Assembly: GCA_023394035.1 (NCBI GenBank)
Contig: JAEXBK010000050.1
Coordinates: 1-7,968, forward strand
From: Bacillota bacterium
GTDB taxonomy: Bacteria; Bacillota; Clostridia; Peptostreptococcales; Anaerovoracaceae
Direction of reading: 5' to 3'
Length of the DNA: 7,968 bases
A program made the translations under genes and the position numbers. Positions 1-6,384 of the stretch are shown here, in pieces. A model generated the notes under the pieces. It was given only the letters and a program-made list of their open reading frames with translations, was not told the origin of the DNA and did not search any database. The stretch's first letter is position 1. Each line of letters opens with the position of its first letter.

Positions 1-84
1 GGAAGTTCTGCTACAATAAGTTATAATCCGAGCAATCCAGCAGAGGCATTTATTACACATAATATTGGAAAGGCAAATATTTAA
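1..84 (+). CDS. C-terminal tail of an unrecognised protein (5' end outside window)
   Basis: Frame 1 is open from the window edge to a TAA at 82-84 and gives 27 residues ending in AEAFITHNIGKANI. No family is recognisable from so short a tail. It is in the same frame as the macro-domain remnant that follows seven bases later, so the two could be neighbours in an old operon, or one gene interrupted by a stop. The stretch is AT-rich and may itself belong to the decayed block that reaches to about 582. That this is a real coding end is a guess from the open frame only. Confidence 0.3.
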   Translation, partial: GSSATISYNPSNPAEAFITHNIGKANI

Positions 85-90
85 AGAAAT

Positions 91-375
91 ATACCAATTA
101 AAATTGTACGAAACGATATAACTAAAATTAAATGTGATGCTATAGTCAACGCCGCCAACTCCACTCTTCTTGGGGGTGGCGGCGTTGATGGTGCTATACA
201 TAGAGCCGCTGGCAAGGGGCTCCTTTTGGAGTATATGAAACTTGGTGGATGTAAGGTTGGTCAGGCAACCACTTGGCCTGTTGGAGTCGATCGGGGGAAC
301 ACCATAATCATTTTCAATATAAAGTATGCTGATTTTGTCCCGTGTGGTATGCTACATGTGAAAAAGGTTATGTAG
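91..375 (+). pseudogene. Degenerate macro-domain (ADP-ribose binding/hydrolase) gene
   Basis: The translation from 91 begins IPIKIVRNDITKIKCDAIVN and continues through AANSTLLGGGGVDGAIHRAAG (residues 21-41). This is the diagnostic ADP-ribose loop of macro-domain proteins of the YmdB/MacroD type, which bind ADP-ribose or remove it from O-acetyl-ADP-ribose or proteins. Family members usually begin with M-P-x-K-I at this point. Here the first codon is ATA and no ATG lies upstream in frame before the TAA at 82, so the start appears lost. After the KLGGCK-x-GQA segment (about residue 60) the family sequence stops: the following strand with the IHTVGP motif and the whole C-terminal half are missing. 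The frame runs through unrelated residues to TAG at 373-375, giving 94 codons against roughly 150-180 expected. I read it as a pseudogene truncated by deletion; a partial gene using a non-standard start is less likely. Confidence 0.75.
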
Positions 376-582
376 TTTACCGTATGGTATGGACTGCTGG
401 CTTGATATAAGCGGCACAGAACACATCTATCATTCGATATTTGATGAATTATTAAAGAACGATGATTTGCCGATATTATGAACAAGGGCATAAGCTATAG
501 CTTTTACCTATATATCATCATAGAGTTCTTGTATTATCGCAAAGCCGCAAAAGATGATATTCTTTCAATGTCAAAAAAATAA
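333..582 (+). pseudogene. Frame-shifted coding debris, origin unrecognised
   Basis: No intact gene lies between the macro-domain remnant and metQ. Three overlapping + strand pieces look protein-like. A frame-3 piece (333-410) includes WYATCEKGYVVYRMVW. A frame-2 piece (362-481) includes DISGTEHIYHSIFDELLKND. A frame-1 piece (478-582) starts at an ATG and reads MNKGISYSFYLYIIIEFL up to a TAA. Each takes over close to where the previous one stops, as in a gene broken by indels. I do not recognise the parent family, and the 34-codon last piece has no clear ribosome binding site. A 12-bp perfect palindrome (AAGCTATAGCTT) lies at 492-503. No promoter, terminator or riboswitch stands out in this stretch. 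Confidence 0.35.
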
Positions 583-587
583 ATGAC

Positions 588-593
588 AGGAGG
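588..593 (+). promoter_or_regulatory. Ribosome binding site of metQ
   Basis: A perfect AGGAGG lies nine bases upstream of the ATG at 603. It fixes the start that gives the full lipoprotein signal peptide. Confidence 0.85.
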
Positions 594-602
594 AATGACA
601 AA

Positions 603-1490
603 ATGAACAAGAAAACAAACAAACGCAGAGCGCTTTTGATAATAGAGACGATTTTGGTGATGATGGCGATGCTTGCAGGCTGCGGAGGCAGTACATCAGG
701 CGGAGGCGGAAGCGGCAAGATAACGATCGCGGTTCCTAACGATACGACAAACGAAGCGCGAGCACTTCTGCTCCTTGAGGCAAACGGATATATCAAACTC
801 AAGGACGGAGCCGGAATAAACGCGACTATAAGAGATATAGAAGATGCAAACGGAATAGAGTTTAAGGAAATAGAGGCTCCGCAGATCCCAAGCACACTTA
901 AGGATGTGGACTTCGGAATCATAAATTCGAACTACGCAATTGACGCAGGTCTCAATCCTGTTAAGGATTCACTCGTTATAGAAGGAAGTGCCGCAAACTA
1001 TGTTAACATAGTAGCGGTCAAATCGGGAACCGAGAACAGTGACAAGATCAAAGCCCTCGTCGCTGCCGTAAAGAGCAAGAAGGTCGTGGACTTCATAGGA
1101 AAAGAATATGACGGTGCGGTCGTAAGCGCGGTAGAGACACCGACAGACGGCTTTGATGCTTCCGTTGATTATGGAAAGCTAAAGGGAGAAACGATCACTA
1201 TAGCAGCTTCGCCTACACCTCATGCAGACATCCTGAAGGTTGTAAAAGAGATACTTTCAGAGAAGGATGTAAACCTCGAAATCAAAGAGTTTACGGACTA
1301 TGTTCAGCCGAATAAAGTGGTAGACAGCGGGGAAATCGATGCAAACTTCTTCCAGCATCAGCCTTATCTCGATGACTTTAACAAGGAAAACGGAACGAAT
1401 GTAGTTGCAGTAGCGGCAGTTCATAACGAGCCGATGGGGCTTTATGCAGGCAAGTCGGCTTCACTCGAAGGACTGAAGAAATTAAACTGA
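603..1490 (+). CDS. metQ: Methionine ABC transporter substrate-binding lipoprotein, circularly permuted MetQ/NlpA
   Basis: This is the extracellular lipid-anchored receptor of the D/L-methionine importer, handing substrate to MetI/MetN. Residues 1-26 form a lipoprotein signal peptide (basic start, hydrophobic stretch 10-25, lipobox LAGC with Cys27), followed by a Gly/Ser spacer. The order of the family motifs is swapped. Residues 39-177 match the usual C-terminal half: VPNDTTNEAR (44-53), LIKLKDG-like YIKLKDG (63-69), EAPQIPSTLKDVD (91-103), IINSNYA (106-112), AGLNP (115-119) and YDGAVV (169-174). Residues 178-196 are a linker. Residues 197-292 match the usual N-terminal half: ITIAASPTPHADIL (198-211), FTDYVQPN (230-237), GEIDANFFQHQPYL (243-256) and EPMGLY (276-281). 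Known ligand-pocket segments (FQH, NDxTNxxR, INxNYA) are all kept, and the two halves sum to about 235 residues, the normal mature size. I infer a functional circular permutant. It starts the Q-N-I operon, one base before the metN start codon. Confidence 0.93.
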   Translation: MNKKTNKRRALLIIETILVMMAMLAGCGGSTSGGGGSGKITIAVPNDTTNEARALLLLEANGYIKLKDGAGINATIRDIEDANGIEFKEIEAPQIPSTLKDVDFGIINSNYAIDAGLNPVKDSLVIEGSAANYVNIVAVKSGTENSDKIKALVAAVKSKKVVDFIGKEYDGAVVSAVETPTDGFDASVDYGKLKGETITIAASPTPHADILKVVKEILSEKDVNLEIKEFTDYVQPNKVVDSGEIDANFFQHQPYLDDFNKENGTNVVAVAAVHNEPMGLYAGKSASLEGLKKLN

Positions 1491-1491
1491 T

Positions 1492-2523
1492 ATGATAGAG
1501 ATTAAGAAACTTTCCAAGACATTTGAAACAAAAGATACGCAGGTCTCTGCACTTCACGATATCGCCATCACAATAAATGATGGCGATATCTATGGCATTA
1601 TAGGAATGAGCGGTGCAGGCAAAAGCACCCTCGTCAGATGTATAAACATGCTCGAACGTCCGACAGCGGGAACCGTTTGTATTGACGGAACCGACATCGG
1701 TGTGCTTTCCGAGAAGGATTTGCGCTCCGTCAGGCGAAAAATAGCGATGGTATTTCAGCATTTTAATTTGCTCATGCAGAAGACATGTCTGCAAAATATT
1801 TGCTTTCCTCTTCGTCTTGAAGGCAAGAGCAAAGCTGAATCGGAAAAACGCGGCAGAGAGCTTCTCGAAATCGTTGGACTTCCGGATAAGGCAGAAGTGT
1901 ATCCCGCACAGCTTTCGGGCGGTCAGCAGCAGAGGATAGCTATAGCAAGAGCGCTTGCCACAAATCCTAAAGTGCTTTTGTGTGATGAGGCTACAAGTGC
2001 GCTCGACCCGAAGACGACGAACCAGATACTTGATTTGATAAGCGAAATAAACAGACGCACTGGCATAACCGTAGTCGTTATAACGCATCAAATGTCAGTG
2101 GTTGAAAAGGTATGTAACCGTGTCGCAATTCTCGATCACGGAAGAGTTGCGGAAGAAGGCAAGGTTTCCGATATCTTTGCCGATCCTAAATCGGAAGCTG
2201 CAAAGCGTCTTGTTTTCCCGGACAGAGGTGAGCAGGGAATCGCTGCTGTAAAGGAAGGCTACAAGATAATTTCCGTATCATTTAACGATGCTGAAGCTAC
2301 GGATTCTCCTTTGATTGCCAATCTTGCAGTGGAAAAGGATGTTCACGCAAGCATAGTATATGCAGCTACGAGATCGGTAGGAGGTAGAATGTACGGGAAA
2401 ATGCTTCTCAGAATACCTGATGATGAAGCGAAGATAAAGGATACCCGTGAATTTTTCTCATCCGTACCGGGTATCATAGCGAATGTAGAAGATGAAGAAG
2501 CACTGAGAAAGGCGGCTGAATAG
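1492..2523 (+). CDS. metN: Methionine ABC transporter ATPase MetN with C-terminal NIL domain
   Basis: Cytoplasmic ATPase that drives methionine import through MetI. Visible motifs are Walker A GMSGAGKST (38-46), Q-loop Gln89, signature LSGGQQQR (141-148), Walker B VLLCDE (161-166, catalytic Glu166), D-loop SALD (169-172) and H-loop His199. Residues about 257-338 form the NIL domain. In MetN homologues this domain binds methionine in the cytoplasm and shuts the transporter down (trans-inhibition), so the same feedback is likely here. The 343-residue length is normal for the family. The start codon lies one base after the metQ stop and only weak purine-rich sequence (GAAGAA, 1475-1480) precedes it, so translation is probably coupled to metQ. 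A perfect 13-bp inverted repeat sits inside the early coding region (1558-1590). Confidence 0.97.
   Translation: MIEIKKLSKTFETKDTQVSALHDIAITINDGDIYGIIGMSGAGKSTLVRCINMLERPTAGTVCIDGTDIGVLSEKDLRSVRRKIAMVFQHFNLLMQKTCLQNICFPLRLEGKSKAESEKRGRELLEIVGLPDKAEVYPAQLSGGQQQRIAIARALATNPKVLLCDEATSALDPKTTNQILDLISEINRRTGITVVVITHQMSVVEKVCNRVAILDHGRVAEEGKVSDIFADPKSEAAKRLVFPDRGEQGIAAVKEGYKIISVSFNDAEATDSPLIANLAVEKDVHASIVYAATRSVGGRMYGKMLLRIPDDEAKIKDTREFFSSVPGIIANVEDEEALRKAAE
1558..1590 (+). repeat. Perfect 13-bp inverted repeat (hairpin) inside the start of metN
   Basis: The left arm GATATCGCCATCA (1558-1570) is exactly complementary to TGATGGCGATATC (1578-1590), with a 7-base loop at 1571-1577. In frame it encodes metN residues 23-33 (DIAITINDGDI). 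There is no U-tract after it, so it is not a standard terminator. In transcript form it could act as a stability or processing element separating metQ from metN/metI expression levels; this is inference. Confidence 0.75.
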
Positions 2524-2525
2524 AT

Positions 2526-3227
2526 ATGGGTACTTTGTTCGATCCCGAAAATGTTCAAGAGGCTCTTGATATATTGAGAACCGAAATTCCGCTTGCAACA
2601 TGGGAAACTTTTTATGTGACAGTGCTTGCTACGGTGTTTGCAATTATTATAGGACTTCCGCTTGGCGTAATACTCGTAACGGGCGAGAAAAACGGCATCA
2701 GACCTTTGCCGTCATGGCTTATGGGAACCCTGAACACCTTGATAAACCTACTCAGAAGCGTGCCGTTTCTGATTTTGATGATACTGATATTCCCTGTTAC
2801 GAGGCTCATAGTCGGAACTGTTGTAGGAACGGAGGCATCAATAGTGCCGCTCGTAATCGCAGCCTTTCCTTTTGTTGCAAGACTTGTCGAGGGAAGCATA
2901 AGAGAGGTTGATCCGAATGTAGTCGAGGCTGCCGTTTCTATGGGAGCAAGTCCGATGCAGATAATAACAAAAGTTATGATTCCTGAAAGCGTGCCTTCGC
3001 TGATTTCAAATTTCACCATTGCGGTTACGACGATACTCGGATATACTGCGATGAGCGGAATAATCGGCGGCGGAGGGCTTGGTAAGATAGCTATAAACTA
3101 CGGTTATTACAGGTACAAGTATCTCGTGATGCTTGCGGCAGTTATACTTCTCGTCATACTCGTACAGATATTTCAGAGCGCGGGAACAAAGCTCGCAGCA
3201 AAGACAGATAAGAGGCTTAAAAAATAA
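2526..3227 (+). CDS. metI: Methionine ABC transporter permease MetI
   Basis: Integral membrane subunit forming the methionine channel as a homodimer. The protein is 233 residues. Hydrophobic segments occur at roughly 28-52, 64-92, 94-122, 160-185 and 195-217, consistent with the five-helix MetI fold. The BPD-type coupling (EAA) motif reads EAAVSMGASPMQIITKVMIP at 134-153 and contacts the MetN Q-loop region. GYTAMSGIIGGGGLGKIAINYGY towards the C-terminus is typical of MetI. The start lies two bases after the metN stop, with GAGAAAGG (2505-2512) as a plausible ribosome binding site inside the end of metN. It is the last gene of the operon, and a clear terminator follows. Confidence 0.97.
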   Translation: MGTLFDPENVQEALDILRTEIPLATWETFYVTVLATVFAIIIGLPLGVILVTGEKNGIRPLPSWLMGTLNTLINLLRSVPFLILMILIFPVTRLIVGTVVGTEASIVPLVIAAFPFVARLVEGSIREVDPNVVEAAVSMGASPMQIITKVMIPESVPSLISNFTIAVTTILGYTAMSGIIGGGGLGKIAINYGYYRYKYLVMLAAVILLVILVQIFQSAGTKLAAKTDKRLKK

Positions 3228-3232
3228 AATTC

Positions 3233-3266
3233 AGGACGCTTCGTAATTTCAAAGCGTCCTTGTTTT
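3233..3266 (+). terminator. Rho-independent terminator of the metQNI operon
   Basis: The stem AGGACGCTT (3233-3241) pairs perfectly with AAGCGTCCT (3252-3260) around a 10-base loop. TGTTTT follows (3261-3266). It starts six bases after the metI stop. Confidence 0.9.
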
Positions 3267-3288
3267 ATATGTTTACCGCGAGTATAAT
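3260..3288 (+). promoter_or_regulatory. Sigma-A-type promoter for the ferredoxin-reductase-like gene
   Basis: TTGTTT (3260-3265) and a perfect TATAAT (3283-3288) are separated by 17 bases, which predicts a start near 3295 and a leader of about 55 bases. The -35 element lies in the T-tract of the upstream terminator, so terminator and promoter share sequence. No operator or riboswitch is visible in the leader. Confidence 0.75.
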
Positions 3289-3349
3289 TAGTGTAAATTA
3301 GTAACATAATCAGCTTATAAGAGTGCGCTTTGAGGGAAAAGGAGACATT

Positions 3350-4045
3350 ATGAATTTTTACGAAACAACGCTCAGAAGGATAGTTCAGGAATCGAGCGAT
3401 TCCTACAGCTACATTATGGACATTCCGGAAGGCTACACATGGAAGGCCGGACAGCATGCAATGTTCAAAATCAAAGACTATAAGCTTGTAGAGGGAGACA
3501 GAGACAGCAGAATATTTACGATAGCATCTGCTCCTCAGGACGAATTCCTCATGTTTACGACGAGAATCGGCGAGCTCCATTCGGGCTTTAAGGATCATCT
3601 CCTGAAGAACATCAAAGTCGGTGATAAGATCGAAATAGCAGCACCTCTCGGAAGCTTTGATTTCGATATGGAAAAATACAAAATGTCGATTGCAATCGCA
3701 GGAGGTATAGGCATTACACCGATTCGCTCACTTCTCAGACATTATGCGGAAAACAACGACGAAAATCATGCTTTTACGGTAATTTACTCTGATGACAGAG
3801 GCGAATACGCTTATGACGAGCTTTGGGAAGAGCTCAAAGCAAAGATGCCGAACCTCGATATTCGTTTCGTATCGGAACGCGACGAGTTTACAGGTTCTAC
3901 CAATGATTATGCAGAGAAATTCGGAAACGAATCGGAATATCTTATTGCAGGATCACCGGGAATGAACGCCGCATTCACGCAGACGCTCGTTGATCTCGGC
4001 ATTGAGAAGGAAAACATCAAAACGGATAACTTCATGGGATATTGA
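3350..4045 (+). CDS. Stand-alone ferredoxin-NAD(P)H reductase-like flavoprotein
   Basis: Predicted soluble oxidoreductase of the ferredoxin-NADP reductase superfamily, passing electrons between NAD(P)H, FAD and an unknown partner. The ATG at 3350 is preferred to the in-frame GTG at 3323 because AAGGAG (3339-3344) sits five bases before it, giving 231 residues. The N-terminal FAD-binding barrel (about 1-105) carries RIFTIAS (54-60), the R-x-[YF]-[ST] flavin motif. The nucleotide-binding half carries AGGIGITPIRS (117-127), an AGSPGMN loop near 195, and an aromatic C-terminus (DNFMGY) like that which stacks on the flavin in this superfamily. There is no cysteine anywhere, so no 2Fe-2S cluster domain such as PyrK or Hmp-type reductases carry. 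Size and layout resemble small flavin reductases such as Fre, or clostridial single-domain reductases. Its electron acceptor cannot be read from the context: it is monocistronic with its own promoter and terminator. Confidence 0.88.
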   Translation: MNFYETTLRRIVQESSDSYSYIMDIPEGYTWKAGQHAMFKIKDYKLVEGDRDSRIFTIASAPQDEFLMFTTRIGELHSGFKDHLLKNIKVGDKIEIAAPLGSFDFDMEKYKMSIAIAGGIGITPIRSLLRHYAENNDENHAFTVIYSDDRGEYAYDELWEELKAKMPNLDIRFVSERDEFTGSTNDYAEKFGNESEYLIAGSPGMNAAFTQTLVDLGIEKENIKTDNFMGY

Positions 4046-4055
4046 TGATAAAATC

Positions 4056-4098
4056 AAAGGGGCTGCCTCGATTGTGTATATGAGGCAGTCCCTTTTTT
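4056..4098. terminator. Shared bidirectional terminator between convergent genes
   Basis: A 14-bp stem (4056-4069 with 4082-4095, one G-T pair) encloses a 12-base loop. On the + strand the run of six T (4093-4098) completes a strong terminator for the reductase gene. Read on the - strand, the stem begins at 4095, 18 bases after the permease stop, and ends with CCCCTTTGATTTTATC, a weaker but usable U-rich tail. Confidence 0.88.
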
Positions 4099-4112
4099 CG
4101 TGAGGTCTGAGG

Positions 4113-6383
4113 CTACTCGCTTTTCAGCGATGATGTCATATCTATATTTTTGTTTTTGTTCGCTATGAGGTAAGCGATGAGCAGTGAAACGCCTGCTGCT
4201 ACACCTATGCTGAATACATATGAAAGCGGGCTTATCTTAACACTGATTTCGTAATCATCGCCGAGCGTATTTACGAGAAGTACAAGCACCCATTTTCCGG
4301 CAGGGATGCCCACAATTATGCCGAACAAGGTTATCCACATATTTTGTGTAATAAGAAGTGAAGATATGATTTTGTCGCCAAAGCCGACAACTTTCAGAGT
4401 CGCAAGCTCCCGATAACGCTCGATATAGCTCATCTCCCCGAGATTATACAGAACAACTGCGGCGAGTATTATGGCGGCAAAAATGAGAACCAGTACCATC
4501 TTGTTCATAAGCTCCATAAACTTATCGAAAGTCTTCATCGTAACTGATTTTGCCTGAATACTCGAAATCAGCTCGGACTTTTCTATATCGTTCGGGGCTC
4601 GATCCGTGTATATCGAGCTTATGCTATACGGTATATCGTGCTTATCTGCATATTCTTTTGATATAACTATGCTCTTTGCCGTAAGCGACCTGAAAAATCC
4701 CGCAATTTTAACACTGTATTTCTTTTCGCTGCCGTAGTGTGAGAAGGTGACGGTATCACCGACACTTAGGCCTTCCGAAAGGCGCAGGCAAAGATATGCA
4801 CCGTCCGATTTTATGTCTATTTGCTCACCCTCCTGACCGATGAAGCGTATTTTGTCTTTTGATGTGTCATAGACTTCAAGTGATGCGATTTTGCCCTCTG
4901 TTTCAACGGCGGCAAGCGATGAAACTTCGCCGTTAAGGGATTCTGCAAGGGCAAGTGCTTCCGAGTTGTCATGCCCGACAGAAATTTCGAGCTTGGTGTT
5001 GTAGTTCGATATGTCATCGTTAAGGGTGGAAATAAAGCTCTTCAGGCTGTCGCGCATACCGAGTCCGCCTAAAAGAAGTATCATGCAGCCCGTTACTCCA
5101 ATTACTGTCATGAGCGATCTCGATTTGTGCCTGAAAATATCCCTGAGATTCCATTTAGCTCCGAATGAAAGCGATTTGAATGCACGGGTTCCCTCAAGGA
5201 GAAGGCGTTTCATTTTTTTCGGCGAGTACGGCTTCAGAACCTCGGAAGGCGTTCCTGAAAGCATTTTTCTGAAGGAGAGTGCACTTGAAAGTGTTATAAA
5301 AGCTATGAGTACAATCAAAAGAGGAATGCAGAACGAAGGCATCTCAAGCTTCCAATCAGGGAAATCGAGATATATAGCCATTGTCCCGCTCGGCTCTATT
5401 ATCACGTATGCGAGGAGAAATCCGAGCAAAACTCCGAGAATCGTTCCGATTGAAGATATTATGAAGCCGTACATGGAATAGTGAAGGAGTATCTTTCTGT
5501 CGCTGAATCCGAGTGCCATCAGCGTTCCGCACTGCGTCTTTTCGTTTGCAGATATTCTGTGCATAGTCGTTATCATCGTAAGCACGGCGATTATCAGGAA
5601 AAAGACAGGGAGCACGGAGCTCATCGTTTTGCCTTCTTCAATTTCACTTTCAACACCGCTGAAAGAAATGTGATCGCTTTTAGGCGATACGAGTACATCG
5701 CGCGAAAGTGTGGAGGAAACGGCTTTCTTTATTTCGTCCTTGGAGCTGTCTGAAAGAATATATACACTGCTATAAATTTCGTGACCGTGCATGGCATCTG
5801 AGATTACGGAAGGAGTGGTATACGCAAAGCCGAATACCTTGTAATCAGGCATGATCTGTGCCTCCGAGCCTGTACATATAGTGAATTCTCCGCTTTTTGC
5901 AAGACCTTCGACCCTTTGATCTATAGAAATGTTGCCGTATTTCAGCTTAAGCGTATCGCCCACCTTTATATCATTTTCTGCGGCAAATCTGTCGGAGAGC
6001 CATATGCCCTTGCCGGAGCCGGAATAAGGGCTTCCTTCCGTGATGTGCATTATGGATACGTTGTAATCCTCGGAAACGGCGACAGCGAGACTTTTATCGC
6101 TGCTCTTAAGATCGGCATTGAAAGAAAGGAAGCGAGTAGCGGCTTTGATGCTATCAATTTTTGATATTTTATCGAGGTCGTCCGGACTGAAGCCTTCGGC
6201 GGAATAGAGCCTGTAGTCAGCGTATTTTGTTTCGCTGAAATGCTTATCTGCGTTCATTCTTATAGTCTGCCATTCTATGCTGAAGCCGAGAAAGACGCCC
6301 GTGCCTATTGCGATCATGATCGTCATTGAGATAAACTGAGCGGCGTATTGCCTGATGGTTCTGAAAAATTTCTTAGTAAGCAT
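4113..6383 (-). CDS. FtsX/MacB-type ABC transporter permease, 8 TM
   Basis: Membrane subunit of a type VII (MacB/FtsX-like) ABC system of 756 residues. The start chosen is the ATG at 6383 (MLTKKFFRT): it lies one base after the ATPase stop with GGAG seven bases upstream, whereas the longer open frame to 6506 merely overlaps the ATPase gene. Hydrophobic helices occur at about 15-35, 256-274, 303-328, 351-370, 425-443, 628-647, 677-705 and 722-741. This gives two repeats of one helix, an extracytoplasmic domain (about 36-255 and 444-627) and three helices. Each FtsX block contains the conserved helix-linking pattern (LGFSDRKILL 291-300; VVGFGDKIISSLL 665-677). No long coiled coil is inserted in the first extracellular domain, unlike some of the larger clostridial relatives. 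Such proteins use ATP to drive movements of their extracytoplasmic domains and act in drug or peptide resistance, lipoprotein release or peptidase control; which applies here cannot be told. Confidence 0.92.
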   Translation of the reverse strand: MLTKKFFRTIRQYAAQFISMTIMIAIGTGVFLGFSIEWQTIRMNADKHFSETKYADYRLYSAEGFSPDDLDKISKIDSIKAATRFLSFNADLKSSDKSLAVAVSEDYNVSIMHITEGSPYSGSGKGIWLSDRFAAENDIKVGDTLKLKYGNISIDQRVEGLAKSGEFTICTGSEAQIMPDYKVFGFAYTTPSVISDAMHGHEIYSSVYILSDSSKDEIKKAVSSTLSRDVLVSPKSDHISFSGVESEIEEGKTMSSVLPVFFLIIAVLTMITTMHRISANEKTQCGTLMALGFSDRKILLHYSMYGFIISSIGTILGVLLGFLLAYVIIEPSGTMAIYLDFPDWKLEMPSFCIPLLIVLIAFITLSSALSFRKMLSGTPSEVLKPYSPKKMKRLLLEGTRAFKSLSFGAKWNLRDIFRHKSRSLMTVIGVTGCMILLLGGLGMRDSLKSFISTLNDDISNYNTKLEISVGHDNSEALALAESLNGEVSSLAAVETEGKIASLEVYDTSKDKIRFIGQEGEQIDIKSDGAYLCLRLSEGLSVGDTVTFSHYGSEKKYSVKIAGFFRSLTAKSIVISKEYADKHDIPYSISSIYTDRAPNDIEKSELISSIQAKSVTMKTFDKFMELMNKMVLVLIFAAIILAAVVLYNLGEMSYIERYRELATLKVVGFGDKIISSLLITQNMWITLFGIIVGIPAGKWVLVLLVNTLGDDYEISVKISPLSYVFSIGVAAGVSLLIAYLIANKNKNIDMTSSLKSE

Positions 6384-6384
6384 A

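Noticed and set aside
261..491. 76-codon - strand open frame in the upstream debris
   Set aside because: It has no ribosome binding site or recognisable motif and overlaps the macro-domain remnant on the other strand.
492..503. 12-bp perfect palindrome AAGCTATAGCTT
   Set aside because: It is short, has no loop for a hairpin and no promoter beside it. One such palindrome can occur by chance in AT-rich debris.
1..602. Possible CRISPR array, tRNA or insertion-sequence end in the gene-poor start
   Set aside because: No regularly spaced repeats, cloverleaf-like sequence, transposase motif or terminal inverted repeats could be found by eye.
1378..2091. 237-codon open frame on the - strand across metQ and metN
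   Set aside because: It lies antisense to two genes with unmistakable motifs, has no ribosome binding site, and its product has low-complexity, non-protein-like composition. It is a shadow of the coding strand.
3323..3349. GTG start nine codons upstream for the reductase gene
   Set aside because: AAGGAG at 3339-3344 is correctly placed for the ATG at 3350 and would lie inside the longer version. The FAD domain begins normally from the ATG.
5011..5753. Open frames on the + strand inside the permease gene
   Set aside because: They are antisense to a continuous FtsX-type coding sequence, with no ribosome binding site and no recognisable domain.
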